Shown: positions 31,335 to 44,500 of the stretch, piece after piece
Position numbering within the stretch: the stretch's first letter is position 1
How the letters are laid out: each line of letters opens with the position of its first letter
Assembly (NCBI GenBank): GCA_964020085.1
Contig: OZ026606.1
Span: 17,216,806-17,280,805, forward strand
DNA length: 64,000 nt
Direction of reading: 5' to 3'
DNA from: Micromussa lordhowensis
Taxonomy: Eukaryota; Cnidaria; Anthozoa; Scleractinia; Lobophylliidae
Program-made: the position numbers and the translations under genes
Notes under the pieces: generated by a model
Databases searched by the model: none
What the model was told of the DNA's origin: nothing
The model's input: only the letters and a program-made list of their open reading frames with translations

Positions 31335-34300
31335 TGCCGCCTCGCCAGCCGAGCGTCTTCGCTCGGCTGGCTCGTTGGCAATTACATAGTTCCTGGTGCC
31401 CGACACTTTCTACCTATCAAGATTTTTTTTTCAAGTACTGCTTTAATAACCTTTGCTTCCAGCTACTGCAAAATGTAACGTCAAGTGATGAAATAACTCG
31501 CGGGGTTAGTCATAATAGGCTTTTGGCCTGGGAAGCACTTCTGTAACAACCTGAGGAAACTCTCTTGCTACCGGGATCAGTACCGGAATCTGTTACAGGA
31601 AATTATCTTCAGAGACATCAACAGCACTCAGAACTTAGGTCCAACGATATCGTTTTAATCCAAGAACATGAACTTCACCAGAACGTAACCAGTACGGGAT
31701 ATTGGTTTCCGGCGTCCCACCACCGGGGGCGTAACCCAAGGACAATTTACAAAACACCTGTATTTATGCTAAACTCTAAACAAATGATCTAATATTTCGT
31801 TTAGTAATCCTAACTGCTATTGGCTGCCAGTGAGATTATTGTTGTCCTAGGCTATCCCATCATAGGCTAGCCAGTTATTCTGCTCGTAAATATTAACTAC
31901 TTACAACTTCAGCCGGGGAATTCTCACTACAAGACGTTACACGATAATACAGATGGACAGGTGGTTACCATGGTTATTGGACGTTTACTTAACCAACTAA
32001 CTGTTGGCTTTTTTTATGGTTACGAATATCGGCAAATTGTCCCCTCACAATTTCAAACGAGCATGGTGATCTACGCTTTGTATTGTATTTTTTTTTTAGA
32101 AATAGTGCTTGGTAGGGGACATTCAAGGAAAGTTTCAAAAAACTTGTTCGGTAACTTTAATTTCTGAAGACTCACCTTAAGTTGGTAGACTAGTCAGTAG
32201 TTTCTAACCAAATCAATAGTGGTCTCTTAGCACAGATACAATCATCTGGGGACTTTCAGTAAAGGCCACATCTTGTAGCGGTCTAGCTATCATAGCTGTT
32301 TAAGCCATCGAAAAACAATACTCCGAAGCATTGTCTACGAGATTTATCTTGTGACTATCCTGGAAAGGTTTTCCAAACATTCCCTTCCACGTCTAGCCGT
32401 AATCAAACAACATGGTCCAGTTGATGCAAGTCAGTAAAACGTTAAAGTGAATTGACGAACGCGAAGGCCTTTGCGCTAAAAAGCAAATTATTTCAACGCC
32501 TCGAATATTGGGAAAGTTTGTTCAGTGTGGTTGTTCTTTACAAAGCGATTGAAGAAAAGACATAAACAATGGAGCAGCTTGTGGCTGAAATGGAATAAAA
32601 GATTTCATGCACGCTGATCCAATCGAAAACAGGCTCTCTGGTCCCGGATGAGGCGAAGAAAAAGCGCCCCGTCCAGCCGCGGTCAGACCCTTTCACCCCA
32701 GAGATTTGCTTCCGGCCGGAGCCTGTTTACATGCTAAGATGCGCGTTTTTCAGGTATTTCTTCAGTCGAAGCTCTAAAACCATGGAAACAAGCAAGCGAT
32801 TCTCTGCTAAATTGCTCTTATTTGCGAATATATGCATGCATCTCTGGTGTTACCAGTTTGCACTTTGTAGCGCAACGCCTGTGGACCAAAGGCGCACGAG
32901 CGGAGCTTGGTAACCCATCGAGCTAAAAAAGTTTGGTTGTCACGTGATTGTCCGTACGGTGTCGTACCTACCACTAGAGCTCACTTGCACTGCGCGTGCA
33001 ATCTATGAGAAAATATCATTTTACCTTATCACTGTGGGGAACCGAAGTGACATAATCCATTTAATAAAAGGAATGAGAAAAACGTCATTCAATAGATATC
33101 TTCAATCAATCAATGCTATTTTTATTCATTTTACCAAAGGCAAGATAACTTGCCAGCATAGTATTAACTTTACACTAGTTTTAATCCCGTTGGTACGCCT
33201 CCAAATGAACGTGACGGGAATGATTTTCGGAAAGTTTGGATGAAAGCTCTAAAGGGGACCAGTCTTTGCTTTGTAATTGTGCCTTAAATTATTCATGGAA
33301 AGAACAAATCCTAAAACGAGAAAACGTTCCTCTCATACTTTATGGCTGCTTTATACCCTTGAATGTTCCGAGCTTGCCTTTAATTCATTTTTATTCGTTC
33401 TCTGGGAGGTATCTACTCTACAACGACAAAACGTTTTTTTTTTCATGGTTGATATCCGACAGAATGATCCTCTAACTGGGGGCATGTCAGATTAAAAAAT
33501 CATGAGCTGTGCCAAGCCATGAATGGAACGACAATCCCACTCTTCACTAAATGGGAGCTAGATCTCTGGGGTTTGAAGTTTATAGTCAGTTTTCTTTTTA
33601 TTGAACTTGCATTATGCAAGACCTAGGTTATTAGATGCTAGATAAGGAAGTGAAAACGTCTGTTAGTACAGAAAGTACTCAGTCAAAGAGTCAACAGACG
33701 ACGCACTGATGCTGCGGGTGTGAGGGATGGTAGAGACCTGTTTCATCTCCCTATACTACTTACATGATTTTACTGTGGTTTCAAAGCAGTTGTTGTCATG
33801 GGAATTTATGACTAACACGAGAATTGATGCAACTTTAAGAAACCGAAAGTGTTAAGCCCGGTGCTTATAAGGCGATAGAGTGTGGTCTAAGTATTTAGAA
33901 TACTGTATGTAACACTGGCTACTGAAAATATCACTGAGAATTTTCATTTGACTGATTCCAAGTGACACTTGCCTTTTACAGAACTATCAATTTACGAGAA
34001 AAAGTGTTATGCTAATTGTTGAGTAAATACTACGTTTTAGCTTGACGTACATAACAAACTTCATCTATGCTAACTAAATTAATGATAACTTAACTGATTA
34101 ATCAATAATTATTGTCATTAATCATACAAAAATAACAAGGCTTTTTCTATCGCAACGAAGACTTCATTTAGTGAACAAACAATAAGAAAATAAAAAAGCC
34201 TTTTTACTTCAAAAAGGTTTTTAAAAGCCTTCTTGCAAAATAACCTTATTTTTAACTCTTTTTACTTTAAATAGTTTATTACGTCTACTTGTTAGATGAT

Positions 34301-34450
34301 TAGAGTGGTTTTCAATTGATTGTCGTAAGGCAAAAAATTGAGCAATAACTCTGGCCAGTCAAAAAGTACACAGAAAATTCGGAGAACCAATCAAAACTCG
34401 AGGCACATGCATGCTGTGGACAGGACGCGCCGGAAAACGTGTGTAAGTGA
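31335..34450. other. Intergenic, no gene recognised
   Basis: It holds a G/C-rich hairpin (CCAGCCGAGC ... GCTCGGCTGG near 31345-31370) and AT-rich sequence with many short ORFs of no recognisable family. Nothing passes as an exon. Confidence 0.45.
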
Positions 34451-34451
34451 G

Positions 34452-34537
34452 TCTAGCCTACATGTAGCCGTACCCACCCCCCGAGGAAAAACGCTTTTCT
34501 TTTGTCGGGGGGAGGGTGCGTCTACATGTTGGCTAGA
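34452..34537. repeat. 86-bp foldback repeat
   Basis: TCTAGCCTACATGTAGCCGT pairs with ...GTCTACATGTTGGCTAGA. C- and G-runs face each other in the stem. Confidence 0.65.
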
Positions 34538-34636
34538 ATGAGTCACGATTGGTTTTGGTTTTACTAGCCTCTGATTGGATGAGACAGTGATTAGAGTTTA
34601 TTCGGCCATTTGCTTACCCGAGTGAGAGATTCTCAT

Positions 34637-34909
34637 AAAAAAGGACAGGGTGTTCGTCGTACCTTTTAGGGGTTAAAAAAAGCAGTTTTGGTACCTCTAA
34701 GGGTGTTAAGCCTCAAAAGGTCCACGACTGGAGCTTCTGCGTTACCTTTTAGCCGGTACTGAGCCGAAACAAATATGGCATCATAAAATGTGTCATGTAA
34801 GAATTGCTAGCTCTCGGGGGAGAAAAAGTCTCAAGCCATGCCCACAAAACAGGATCTTGGTAACTCTAAGGGATTCATTTCCAAATTTTCGAGCACCCCT
34901 GTCCTTTTG
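34637..34909. repeat. MITE family with AAAAGGACAGGGTG ends, copy 1
   Basis: AAAAGGACAGGGTG at the left, CACCCCTGTCCTTTT at the right. The body contains GTACCTTTTAGGGGTTAAAA and GGTACCTCTAAGGGTGTT. The copy at 59520-59778 is the same element in opposite orientation. Confidence 0.8.
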
Positions 34910-35053
34910 ATATGGGATTCCCCACCCGGGTTTGCTTAGCGTCGTAATGTTGTGGCAAAGCAAACGCAAACTACTTTCGACACTTCAGCGAAAACCGCCC
35001 TAACCCGAGTTCAAACTACTTTTAAATATTATTGTCATAGAGTTAAGACTAGT

Positions 35054-35224
35054 CTCCTTCGCAGCCGTTATTAGGGTCGTCACGCAACGCTTCTCCACCG
35101 CCTCAGGAATATGTGAGGGATGTTGTGATTGGCTAATCCGCGGAAACAAATGGGGTTCGGGTTTAAGCAGCCGTTAGTGGGGGAGAAGCGTTGCGTGACG
35201 ACCCTAATAACGGCTGCGAAGGAG
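35054..35224. repeat. 171-bp MITE with long perfect inverted ends
   Basis: About 43 bases (CTCCTTCGCAGCCGTTATTA...) are an exact inverted repeat of the right end. It lies 155 bases past the SLC6 stop codon, probably in or just beyond the 3' UTR. A related GTCACGCAACG...CGTTGCGTGAC fragment is near 52549-52600. Confidence 0.85.
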
Positions 35225-35379
35225 CCTAAGTGAAGACTGAACTGTTAACAAGACGTCTACTACATATTCATAACATTTATCGTCTTATGAGTATGATAAT
35301 TAATAATAATGTGTACTTAAATCATGAGATACTCCATTTGCTGTATGATCTGAGCAAAATTCATAATGTCTCTGTCAAG

Positions 35380-35580
35380 TTAAACATTTGTGTCCTCAAT
35401 CCCATTCATATGGTGGCCTACTTCAGCTTCTTTCAGTGGGACAGGTTCCAATCGCTTGTATTTAATAAGACCAAAATACCGAGCAATGGCGACACCGGGG
35501 ATGAAAACGACCGACATCAGCACGAGGACGACGACTACAAACACCGCCCAGTCTGGATAAGGGACTTTCTCGTACGTGGC
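35380..35580 (-). CDS. SLC6 exon 9 (terminal)
   Basis: Residues 585-650 and stop. It encodes [20 protein letters not shown], the last membrane segment, then a cytosolic tail [14 protein letters not shown] ending EDTNV. Confidence 0.93.
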   Translation of the reverse strand, partial: ATYEKVPYPDWAVFVVVVLVLMSVVFIPGVAIARYFGLIKYKRLEPVPLKEAEVGHHMNGIEDTNV

Positions 35581-38500
35581 CTGGAGACAAAACACAGAAA
35601 CAAGGAGATGACACCCAATCATGATTTACATTCTATTGAAATGGCGAAGAAAGTGTATGAAGTCGTCATAACATGATACAGTCTCTAATTTAACGAATTA
35701 AAGAATTAGATGCTTTATCCGAGCGGTTTTTGATTGAGTGTTATAAACCAAATCCAAACCAATAAGAAGACTTAGCCAATCTCAAATCGTGGTAAAATCA
35801 AAACCAAAACAAAAGTAATTGCATGATTACTTTCGACACTCGATTGAAAACCGCTCTATAACATGTGATCATTCACGAAGCACATAAAAGAGAAAGCTGT
35901 GACATTACGCTCCTTCTTTTTTAATTATCATTAAAATCCACTCACGATAAGGTAACAATAAATATTAATCTCAGTCAACTGGACGATTAAAGGGCTTCAC
36001 AATCTTCAAACTAGGCAATCAAACTCGTTGGTTTTCATACCTTCCCCTCGTTCCAGGCATAGTAAGAAGCTTTCCCCTGCGACATGAGGATGATACTGGC
36101 GATCAGGATTGCCAGCATCGCAACTGGTGTGATGAACATCCAGCAGATTTTCCAAAAGAGACTTGGTCGGCTGCCAGTCATGTACTCTATGTCATCAGAA
36201 AACCTGTGAACGAAAGAAATGTAAGCCGGTCATATAAAGATGGACTCACGAATAACGTGCCTGGAGATACATGTTTAGGATAAGCTTAGTTTTGCACAGA
36301 ACTTCAATTGTAATTGTATTATGACTCAAGCGTCTAAAACCCTTGAAAAGAGTTAATTCCGGAGAAACTCTTTTTCGCTACAGAGCGTTTTTGATTTGAG
36401 GGATCGTTCACGTTTGAACTAGGCCGGAAATAGTTGTTCCAGCGGTTCCAGCAAGTTGCGGTGAAATCTTGCTGAAATCATGCAATGAAACCTCGACGTG
36501 AATAAGTGTTAATAAGAGAAATGTATGGACAATAATCAGAAACATTCAAAGAGTGGTATAAAGTATTATTTTAATTACATTTTTCTAATTTTACAATGAT
36601 TAAGTAGATGTTGAAGTAAGTGGTAGTCAACCATAAACGTTTCTTTTAATTGTTTTCGTGCCAGAGTTGTATAGTGAAGCACGGTAACAAATAAAGTGTA
36701 AGGTCAGTCGAGTGGAGCGTTTTGTTCAGGAAATCTCAATAGTTTCACTTTCTAAGGTTTCTGAGACATGACCTTACTTTTTTTTGCTCTTTTTAAACAA
36801 CCTGCCACCAATGTCACACTAATCAAGTCTACCTCTTGATGCCGTAACAATAGCAAACACCAACCATAAACGTTTCTTTTGATTTTTTTTCATGCCAGAG
36901 TAGTATAGTGAAGCACGGTAACAAATAAAGTGTAAGGTCAGTCGAGTGGAGCGTTTTGTTCAAGAAATCTCAATAGTTTCACCGTCTAAGGTTTCTGAGA
37001 CATGACCTTACTTAATTTGTTTTTCTCTTTTTGAACAACTTGCCACCAATGTCACACTAATGAAGCCTACCTTTTGATGCCGTAACAATAGCAAACACCA
37101 ACACATTCGCATATTGCAATGAGAAGGAGAGGAAGGTTGCCTGCAAAGCTGTCAAACATCTGAAGGACATATTCACCGGAATATGTCACCATGGGAAGAC
37201 CGATACAAAGCCCGGTGATGCACAAAAGCCCTGAAAAAAGTGTTTGAAATTTCCCTACGGTTAGTTTACGAATTACTACGCATTGCAGAAGGTTTAAAGC
37301 TCCCGTAATTCTGCTGATTGTACTACCCTATAGGGCACCTTCCATACCGCATTTATGCCACTAGCTGGCTGTACCATACCGGGTCCATACAGTATCGTAG
37401 ATTTATTGGATCAATTCAGTAGAACTCAGTGTGTCAGGTTCTTGAATTGGTAAGTTAAAGTCTGCATACGAGCCCCGTGGCCCATCTGGCCGGAGCTTAT
37501 CCCGGTTTCTGTAGCATTTAGCGTCTAAGAGTATTTCTACTCCCCCCTGGATGGGATGCCAGTCCATCGCAGGGTTACTCCCCATCATTTAATTCGCCGG
37601 TACCCAGTTGTACACCAGGGTGGAGAGAGACACTGTGACAGTAAAGTGTCTTACCCAAGAACAGAACACAATGCCCCCGGCCAGGGCTCGAACCCGGACC
37701 GCTCGATCTGGAGTCGAGCGCACTAACCACGAGGCCGCCGCTTCTCCCTTAATTGAATTCCCTTGAATTGGACCAGTTCTCTAGATCTTGTCCAATCAAG
37801 CGAATCGAAATATGGCGTTCAGCTACAGCTCCGGCAGGTAGGAGCTCAGGGCTGGTAACACAACATCTAAGACGTTGCCGTTTTGTTTCATTATTGCCAA
37901 TATCGTAGTTGATTTTTGCCTTACAATCGAGATTTACGAAACGGATAAGTTGTCTTTATGCCAGCAATTCCATTCCAGATGAACGAGATTCACGCCCCTT
38001 GTTTCAATTTGTGCAAAAATATAAGTCCTCTGTCCTCATACAATGCTCACCAGATAAAATTTCCCTTCGGAGCTTTCCGAAACCTCTGACATCTTGCAAG
38101 GCTGTTGTCACACTCTCTAGAGCTCCAAACAAGCTGTCGAGCCCGAGGGTCAAAAGCATCAAGAAGAACATGATGGACCAGAACGTTGCTCCGGGCATTT
38201 GATTTATGGCGTCAGTAAATGCAATGAACACCAGTCCCGGACCACTTGCTGCCTGTTGAATAAACGTTCAGAATACATCCATGCCATCATAAAAAACAAC
38301 TTTCTGATACTTGCGTTTCCAAAAGGGCTTGACAGTACTCACAAAAAATGGACATATGGCTGTGTGAAAACGATGAATTAAAATTTCCTTGTGTGGAACG
38401 TATTAAACACAGCGATCTAAAACAACCGCTACTTCACTAGCAGCGTTTTAGGAAGCATGATGACTCGAAAAGGTACCTTGCCAACTAAATATTAACCTAG

Positions 38501-41500
38501 CAAAGCTTTCCAATGACTCTCTCGTACTGTACCCAACCCTGCCACTACTGGCACTATGCATGTAATTATAGAACTGATATGTGCTGCCTTACTTTTTGTT
38601 TTTTTCTTTTCTGTTTTCATATTTTTATTCCTTAGCAAACTTCTCAGACGCTTTGGTCATGGTGATCAACACAATCATTTGAAAAAAAAACCCTGACATA
38701 TTCTCTCCTGCATGCAATATGTCAGCCAAATTCTCACAATCATGGATGGAGCACAAAAACTAACAAGCACACTACAACTATCTAAATCTACACGTACATC
38801 TGTGAGGAAAGTCTCCAGGTCACATTTTTGAAGTCCACTCGTGACATTGGTTGTGGTATTGCCTTTTAGCCATTCGACATGTTGTGTGGACAGCCCTGTT
38901 GTGTTCAGCGTGTGAAGAGTTGTGTTGAGGCTTTCCAAGATTCTCGCATTACTTGCCTCACAGTCTTCCAACATGTACGTTGCTCTGTAAAAAACGTAAA
39001 CTCATCTTACAATACACTTAAATAACAAGTGGTTTATCATCCCTATTCCATTGACGTTGTTGCAAAGACGACTTGTAAACCTAGTAATCCGCTATGAAAT
39101 TTGATACATGGCCATTGTATTCTTGCATGCATTGGCCAATTTCTCGGAATGTTTGGCCCAAGTGACGGTCAGGAAAGGGGAAAAGGTATAAATCCCATTC
39201 CCAGCCCAAATTGTGACTAAATCCTATTTTCCATCCTACATTTTGTCGAAATCCCAGTTCCATTGCCATGTTTTGGTTTGTGATTCCCATTCCCAGTGAC
39301 CCAATTTCATTTACCCAGTGACCGAAAAAATAGACAAATCACAGTTCCCCTATTACCTCTTCAGGTCCCTGGCAAATAGACTTAGGGCCTGTTTACAAGG
39401 AGGGAAGCTTACCCTAGCAAGCGCGGGTTACTCTAGCACTCGCACATTTCCTCTTGTTTTCTTCGTCGTGTTTTCAAGGCAGCTAGGGTTACCCTGGCAG
39501 GCGGGTTAACTTTTTCCCTTGTAAACACTCCAGGTAGGGTTAACCTGCCTACCCGGGTTAACTTTCTAATTGTTTCCAGACCCTTTGAGTGTGTGACCCC
39601 GCATTAACTTGTTCCGGGTTGAAGAGTTACCCTACCTGTAAAATTTTGCTTGTAAACCCGGGCTATCTTTTGCCCTCCAGCTAGAGTTAACCAGCTTGCT
39701 AGGGTAACCCTCCCTCCTTGTAAACAGGCCCTTAAAATATATAATGTGCTCTCAGAAACGAAACTGTACCCCATCACAATCTGAATTTTATGGACCATTC
39801 GTTTAGATGCTGAAGCTCTGTTTCCTATTCAAAGGTAATCTTCTGCATTCAGTTGATTCGCCAGTCACGAGATGGAGCATAAGGTATCTTGAACTTTTTT
39901 TGGGCATTTTAGATCATGTCTATCGAATATATAACACCCTTCATTACTGCTGATGCGTTTTACGAAATACCCCTTGATTATCTGCACCGTGCACGGAAAC
40001 TGTCTGTAATAACGAGGACATGTTGGACGGAAGTGTCTCATTACAGGGGAAATATTGCACACACTTGACCACAGGCCATTCAAGGGCAGAAAACAATTCA
40101 CTATTTAAAACCGTTGTATATTTACGTTATCTCGTATTTGGTCGTATTTCTTTATTCTGTGATCTACGCTGAAGTAATAAACTCAAAGTTTGGATGTCTG
40201 CGGAAGGCCATCCATCCAACAGGGGCAAATTTGTCTGTGCTTCCAAGGACAAAGACTGCAGAACTTGGTTGCGAGACTAACAGTGGTTTTTTGTCTTTTT
40301 AGTATATTTCGCAATACACTAGTTTTTTTTTCATTAACAAAGTTTGGTCTCTCGAAGTGACGAACGTGTTTGCATACACCTAGTTATGGAAGCACCCTAA
40401 AGGTCGCTAAACCACGAAAGAAAAGTTCTGCGACTCAGTCGGGGCGAGTGCAATGTGGTTTTCAACGTTGTCATGGAGAGAAGGTACTTTCCGTTACTAA
40501 GATCAAAATTGCTTTGAATTTTTTCTCTCTTTGACGTAATATATCAAACGCGAAATACCATGTTTGACCACATTTCTAAAAAAGAGAAGAGAGTTGAAAA
40601 TGCCACGCGCATCGCCGGGCGGGTGTATTTTTAACCAACTACAAGCTGTTTGGAAATGTACTCAAATCGCACTGTCTTGAGTCTTTGATATATCTTCTCA
40701 ATCGAAACTAACACTAAGGAGAAAACGGAGAAATAAAATCGCAAAAATCTATGCTTATTAAGATCAGATATCCAAACACCTTCACGCGCATGATTAATGA
40801 GTTTGCGAAAATTAGGTTTTGAACAGACAAGAACTGTTCTTGACTAAACTGTAAGTTTCCTTATCTCCAGCACGTTTTTGATCATTTAATCACAGTCGTG
40901 GTTGAATTCTTCCCAAAGTGTTGGTAGAAGGAGTCATATGGTACAATGCAAACGTTTATTTAAGCCTAGAATAGATATCTTTTTCTCCTTAACTGGATGG
41001 ATATAGTTAGGTGCCTGATGAAATCTTACCTGAATCCTAAAATGGAGAAAACAACAATTCCAGCAAACAAGGAAGTCATGCAGTTAGCGGCTGAAATTGT
41101 AATGGCGTCACGCAGCGTGTTTTCGTGAATGGAATTGTAACTGGCATAGGCAACCATAGTGCCAAATGCCAGACCCAAAGAGAAGAAGATTTGTGTAGCT
41201 GCGTCCAGCCATACAAGTGGGTCCAGAAGTCGTTCCCACTGTTGATGAAAACAGACATCAGTGTTTCGAGAACTCCTGACTCCTGACTCCTGCTTTGATT
41301 GACACATGTCATCTGGGCTCGAGGCGCAGAGATCAGTATCAAGCAGGTTTTAGAATTCACGTGATATCCTTTTAACTACGAGTTTAACGTTAGTATTTCA
41401 TCATCAAGAACAACACTGTATTATGTTGTAGGTTATCATTTAATCAGAGTAATGTGTAACGAGCATTAGGTTTAGCTCATCAGGTTTAGTTAACAATGGT

Positions 41501-44500
41501 TAAACGTTAAATTTGCGGCGATCATGCATTAGGTTACAGTGTTTCGAGAACAGCTGTCTGAGTGAATGGAAACTCCTACTGAGCACAAGACACAGCAGTG
41601 AGCCCAAACGTATTTTATATTCTAAGTGCTCGGCCTTGATTGGTGGTAGAACTTAACTGTCGCACTATGTGTTTTGAGAACTACCAGGTGTTTGACTGAT
41701 CTGTCGCTAGGCACGTGACACAGCGTCCGGTATTTAAATACATTTTATCCATCAGTATTTTATGGTAACAAACCAGTGTTTTGAGAACTACTGGGTATAT
41801 GTGATTGAGAGCTGTCACTGGGCACTTGGCACAGCAATCAGTATTCAATCATTTCATCTAAGTTTCTGATTACAGCAAACCAGTGTTTTGAGAACTACTG
41901 GGCATTTGATTGACAGCTGTCACTGGGCACGTGGCGCAGTACTCAGCATTCCATTATATCAAATTACTTTCTGATTGAAGGAGACCAGTGTTTTGAGAAC
42001 TACTGGGCATTTGATTGACAGCTGTCACTGGGCACAAGGCGCAGTAATCAGCATTCCATTATATCAAATTAATTTCTGATTAAAGGAGACCAGTGTTTTG
42101 AGAACTACTGGGCATTTGATTGATAGCTGTCACTGGGCACAAGGCGCAGCGATCAACATTTATAATATTTCATCACAGTGTAAGTGAAGAGTTGATTTAT
42201 ATAGAGAACCAGTGTTTTGAGAACTACTGTGTCTTCAAGCGATTGCGTTTGCTGGACACAAGGTTCAGCAAACAACACGAACGATGTTTTTATATTAGAT
42301 ATCACGTGCATTCGTTTTGTTTAAAATCAGCGTTTTGAGAACTACTGTGTTGGAAAATTCTGGCAACTGTCACTGGGCACGAAGCGCAGCAAACAGCAAA
42401 TAACATTTTGCTTTATTTTTAATGATGTGTTATTATATAATTTTAGTTATTAGTACTTCGTGAACAAAGTGCTTGTTGTCGTTGCATCAGCCGCAATGAT
42501 TTTCTTGTTTAAAATGAAAACCAACGTTTCGAGAACGCTGCACTTTTATCAGAAACTGGCACTGAGCTCTGTTGGCACAGCAATCAGTTAGTGTTTCTTG
42601 GAAAGTTTTTTTTTTACATTTTTGTTTATTATAGACTACAGATTTATTTATTTAGGTGCGTGTCTTTACCGTATTTGAGACATTTCTCTAAGTCATGCCC
42701 ACCTCGATTTGAAATCTCGGAGGCTATCTTCACTTTGTCTCCGACATCATTTCCATCTTGTAACTCTACATTTGAAGCATGAAAGTGAATTAGTGTCTTT
42801 TGTCATTTTAGTGCTTTAATGCATTGGAATTGCATATGTTTAGCTTGTTGAGCAGTTTGCAAGCCGCGTTTTGGTTTTCTTGCAGCTCTCCCAGTAATGG
42901 AAGGTATCCAGGTACTTATCCTCTGTTTGACTTGTGTTCCAACATTTCCTGGCCGCGTCCGTATCTTGGATTGCTCGTAGAGTTATCTCGAATGATTGTT
43001 GCTGTAAACCCTAATTTCGTCAGCCGTAAAATCGATTACTAGGCCTTAAGACATTGGAGTTGCAGATTCGGATGGTGACTTTGGAGTGAAAGATGAAATT
43101 CTTAGTCTCCGCATTGGAATTGCGAGAACCTAAAGGCTGCATGGACATGGGGTCTGCTATTCTTGACAACATCTTTGTTACGTTATTGTTTTACCCTTTT
43201 TCAAGTTTGAAAACTGCATTGGAATTGCAGAAAGCTGAATTTTACGGCGCATTTAGAGCATGATATGGTTTCAATGCCAGAGGGCTTTACCATTTACCAA
43301 GTCTTTTAGTCTTAGAAGGCCCTGGTGGATGAGAAGTTCCTTAAAGTAGTGCTGCATTTGAATTGCAGAGTCGGGAATGTACGTAACGTTAGTCTGCTCG
43401 TGCCAAAGTTACACTTTTCTGCATTAGAATTGCAGAATTAGAATTGCAGACGCCACATGAGTCATACTTACGCTGTCCATAATTCGCCACTTCAGAAACG
43501 AGAAAAGTCTGGGGCGAGTCTCACCTCGCAGTCCCTTGTGGGACAGTTACTAGGATGAGAAGCCATTCTGTCCCCAGTAACGATTCCACAAGACCCTACG
43601 AGATGAGATTTTTTTCTCGTTTTATAAAGTGGTATTCCTGGAGTTTCATCATGGAGATAATTAAACTGCATTGGAATTGCAGAAGCCTTTGCTGCAGTTA
43701 GACGTTAGTAGTCATCTTATAACAAGGATTAACCGTTAGATCATCAGTCTGTTGACCATTCATTCTGTATTGACCATCTTACTCTGTCTGTCTATTCCTG
43801 CAAACTATCACAACAAACCCTTTCACGGGAGCCATTCGAGTATGGTGACAAGTGTACCGAAAATTTGTAATCAGCGAGCCTAATGCAAGGTAAGACTTGA
43901 TCTGACTTCGCAGCACGGAAATGTTACAGATCAGTCGTTTGATGGTTATTTATCAAACGAACGTTATACCAAGAGACCGATCGTGCTAAAACATTGAATA
44001 TTATCGCAAGATTTTCAACGAACTCTGGATTGTCTGTATTCGTTTGAGCCATGCTTCAAGCTTTTCGACCAAAATCATGATCTGAAAGCTTTAATACCAT
44101 GAAAGGGTTTATTGTGAGCCTTACAGGAGCCAAGTATTTAAATAACTATCTTTCTTACAGCTGCGTCTTTCTAAACTAATTCTTGAAGCAATTAATTGTG
44201 ATGTGTGTCACACGATGTTGAAAAAAGGTGACTTGTATGGTTTCGGGCTGTTTGTAATAGAGCTTAGTTTAGCTGAAACTCTACTTGTTCATAGGAGCTG
44301 AGTTTTTAAACAGCTCATAATACCTGCCCCACCCCACCCATATCGCATCGGGTTGTGTCAGCCTCGGGTGCCCAGATTATTATCGTTCGTAAATATCTTC
44401 CTTTATTATCTAATATTTTACCAAAAAACTCCCTCCACTCCCTGAAAAAAAATTTCTGGCCCAGTTCTCTAACGAAAGAAAAGCAGTCAGTCCTTCTTCT

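Noticed and set aside
33236..33495. Small hydrophobic ORFs downstream of SLC6
   Set aside because: No homology, no splice context, two overlapping frames equally open.
36833..36863. Extra SLC6 exon
   Set aside because: It has a donor but no acceptor of its own; it is the tail of a tandem duplication, not a full exon.
41259..42590. CRISPR-like look of repeats separated by variable linkers
   Set aside because: Eukaryotic intron, core of about 70 bp, unequal unit lengths and linkers that are related between neighbours; no cas genes.
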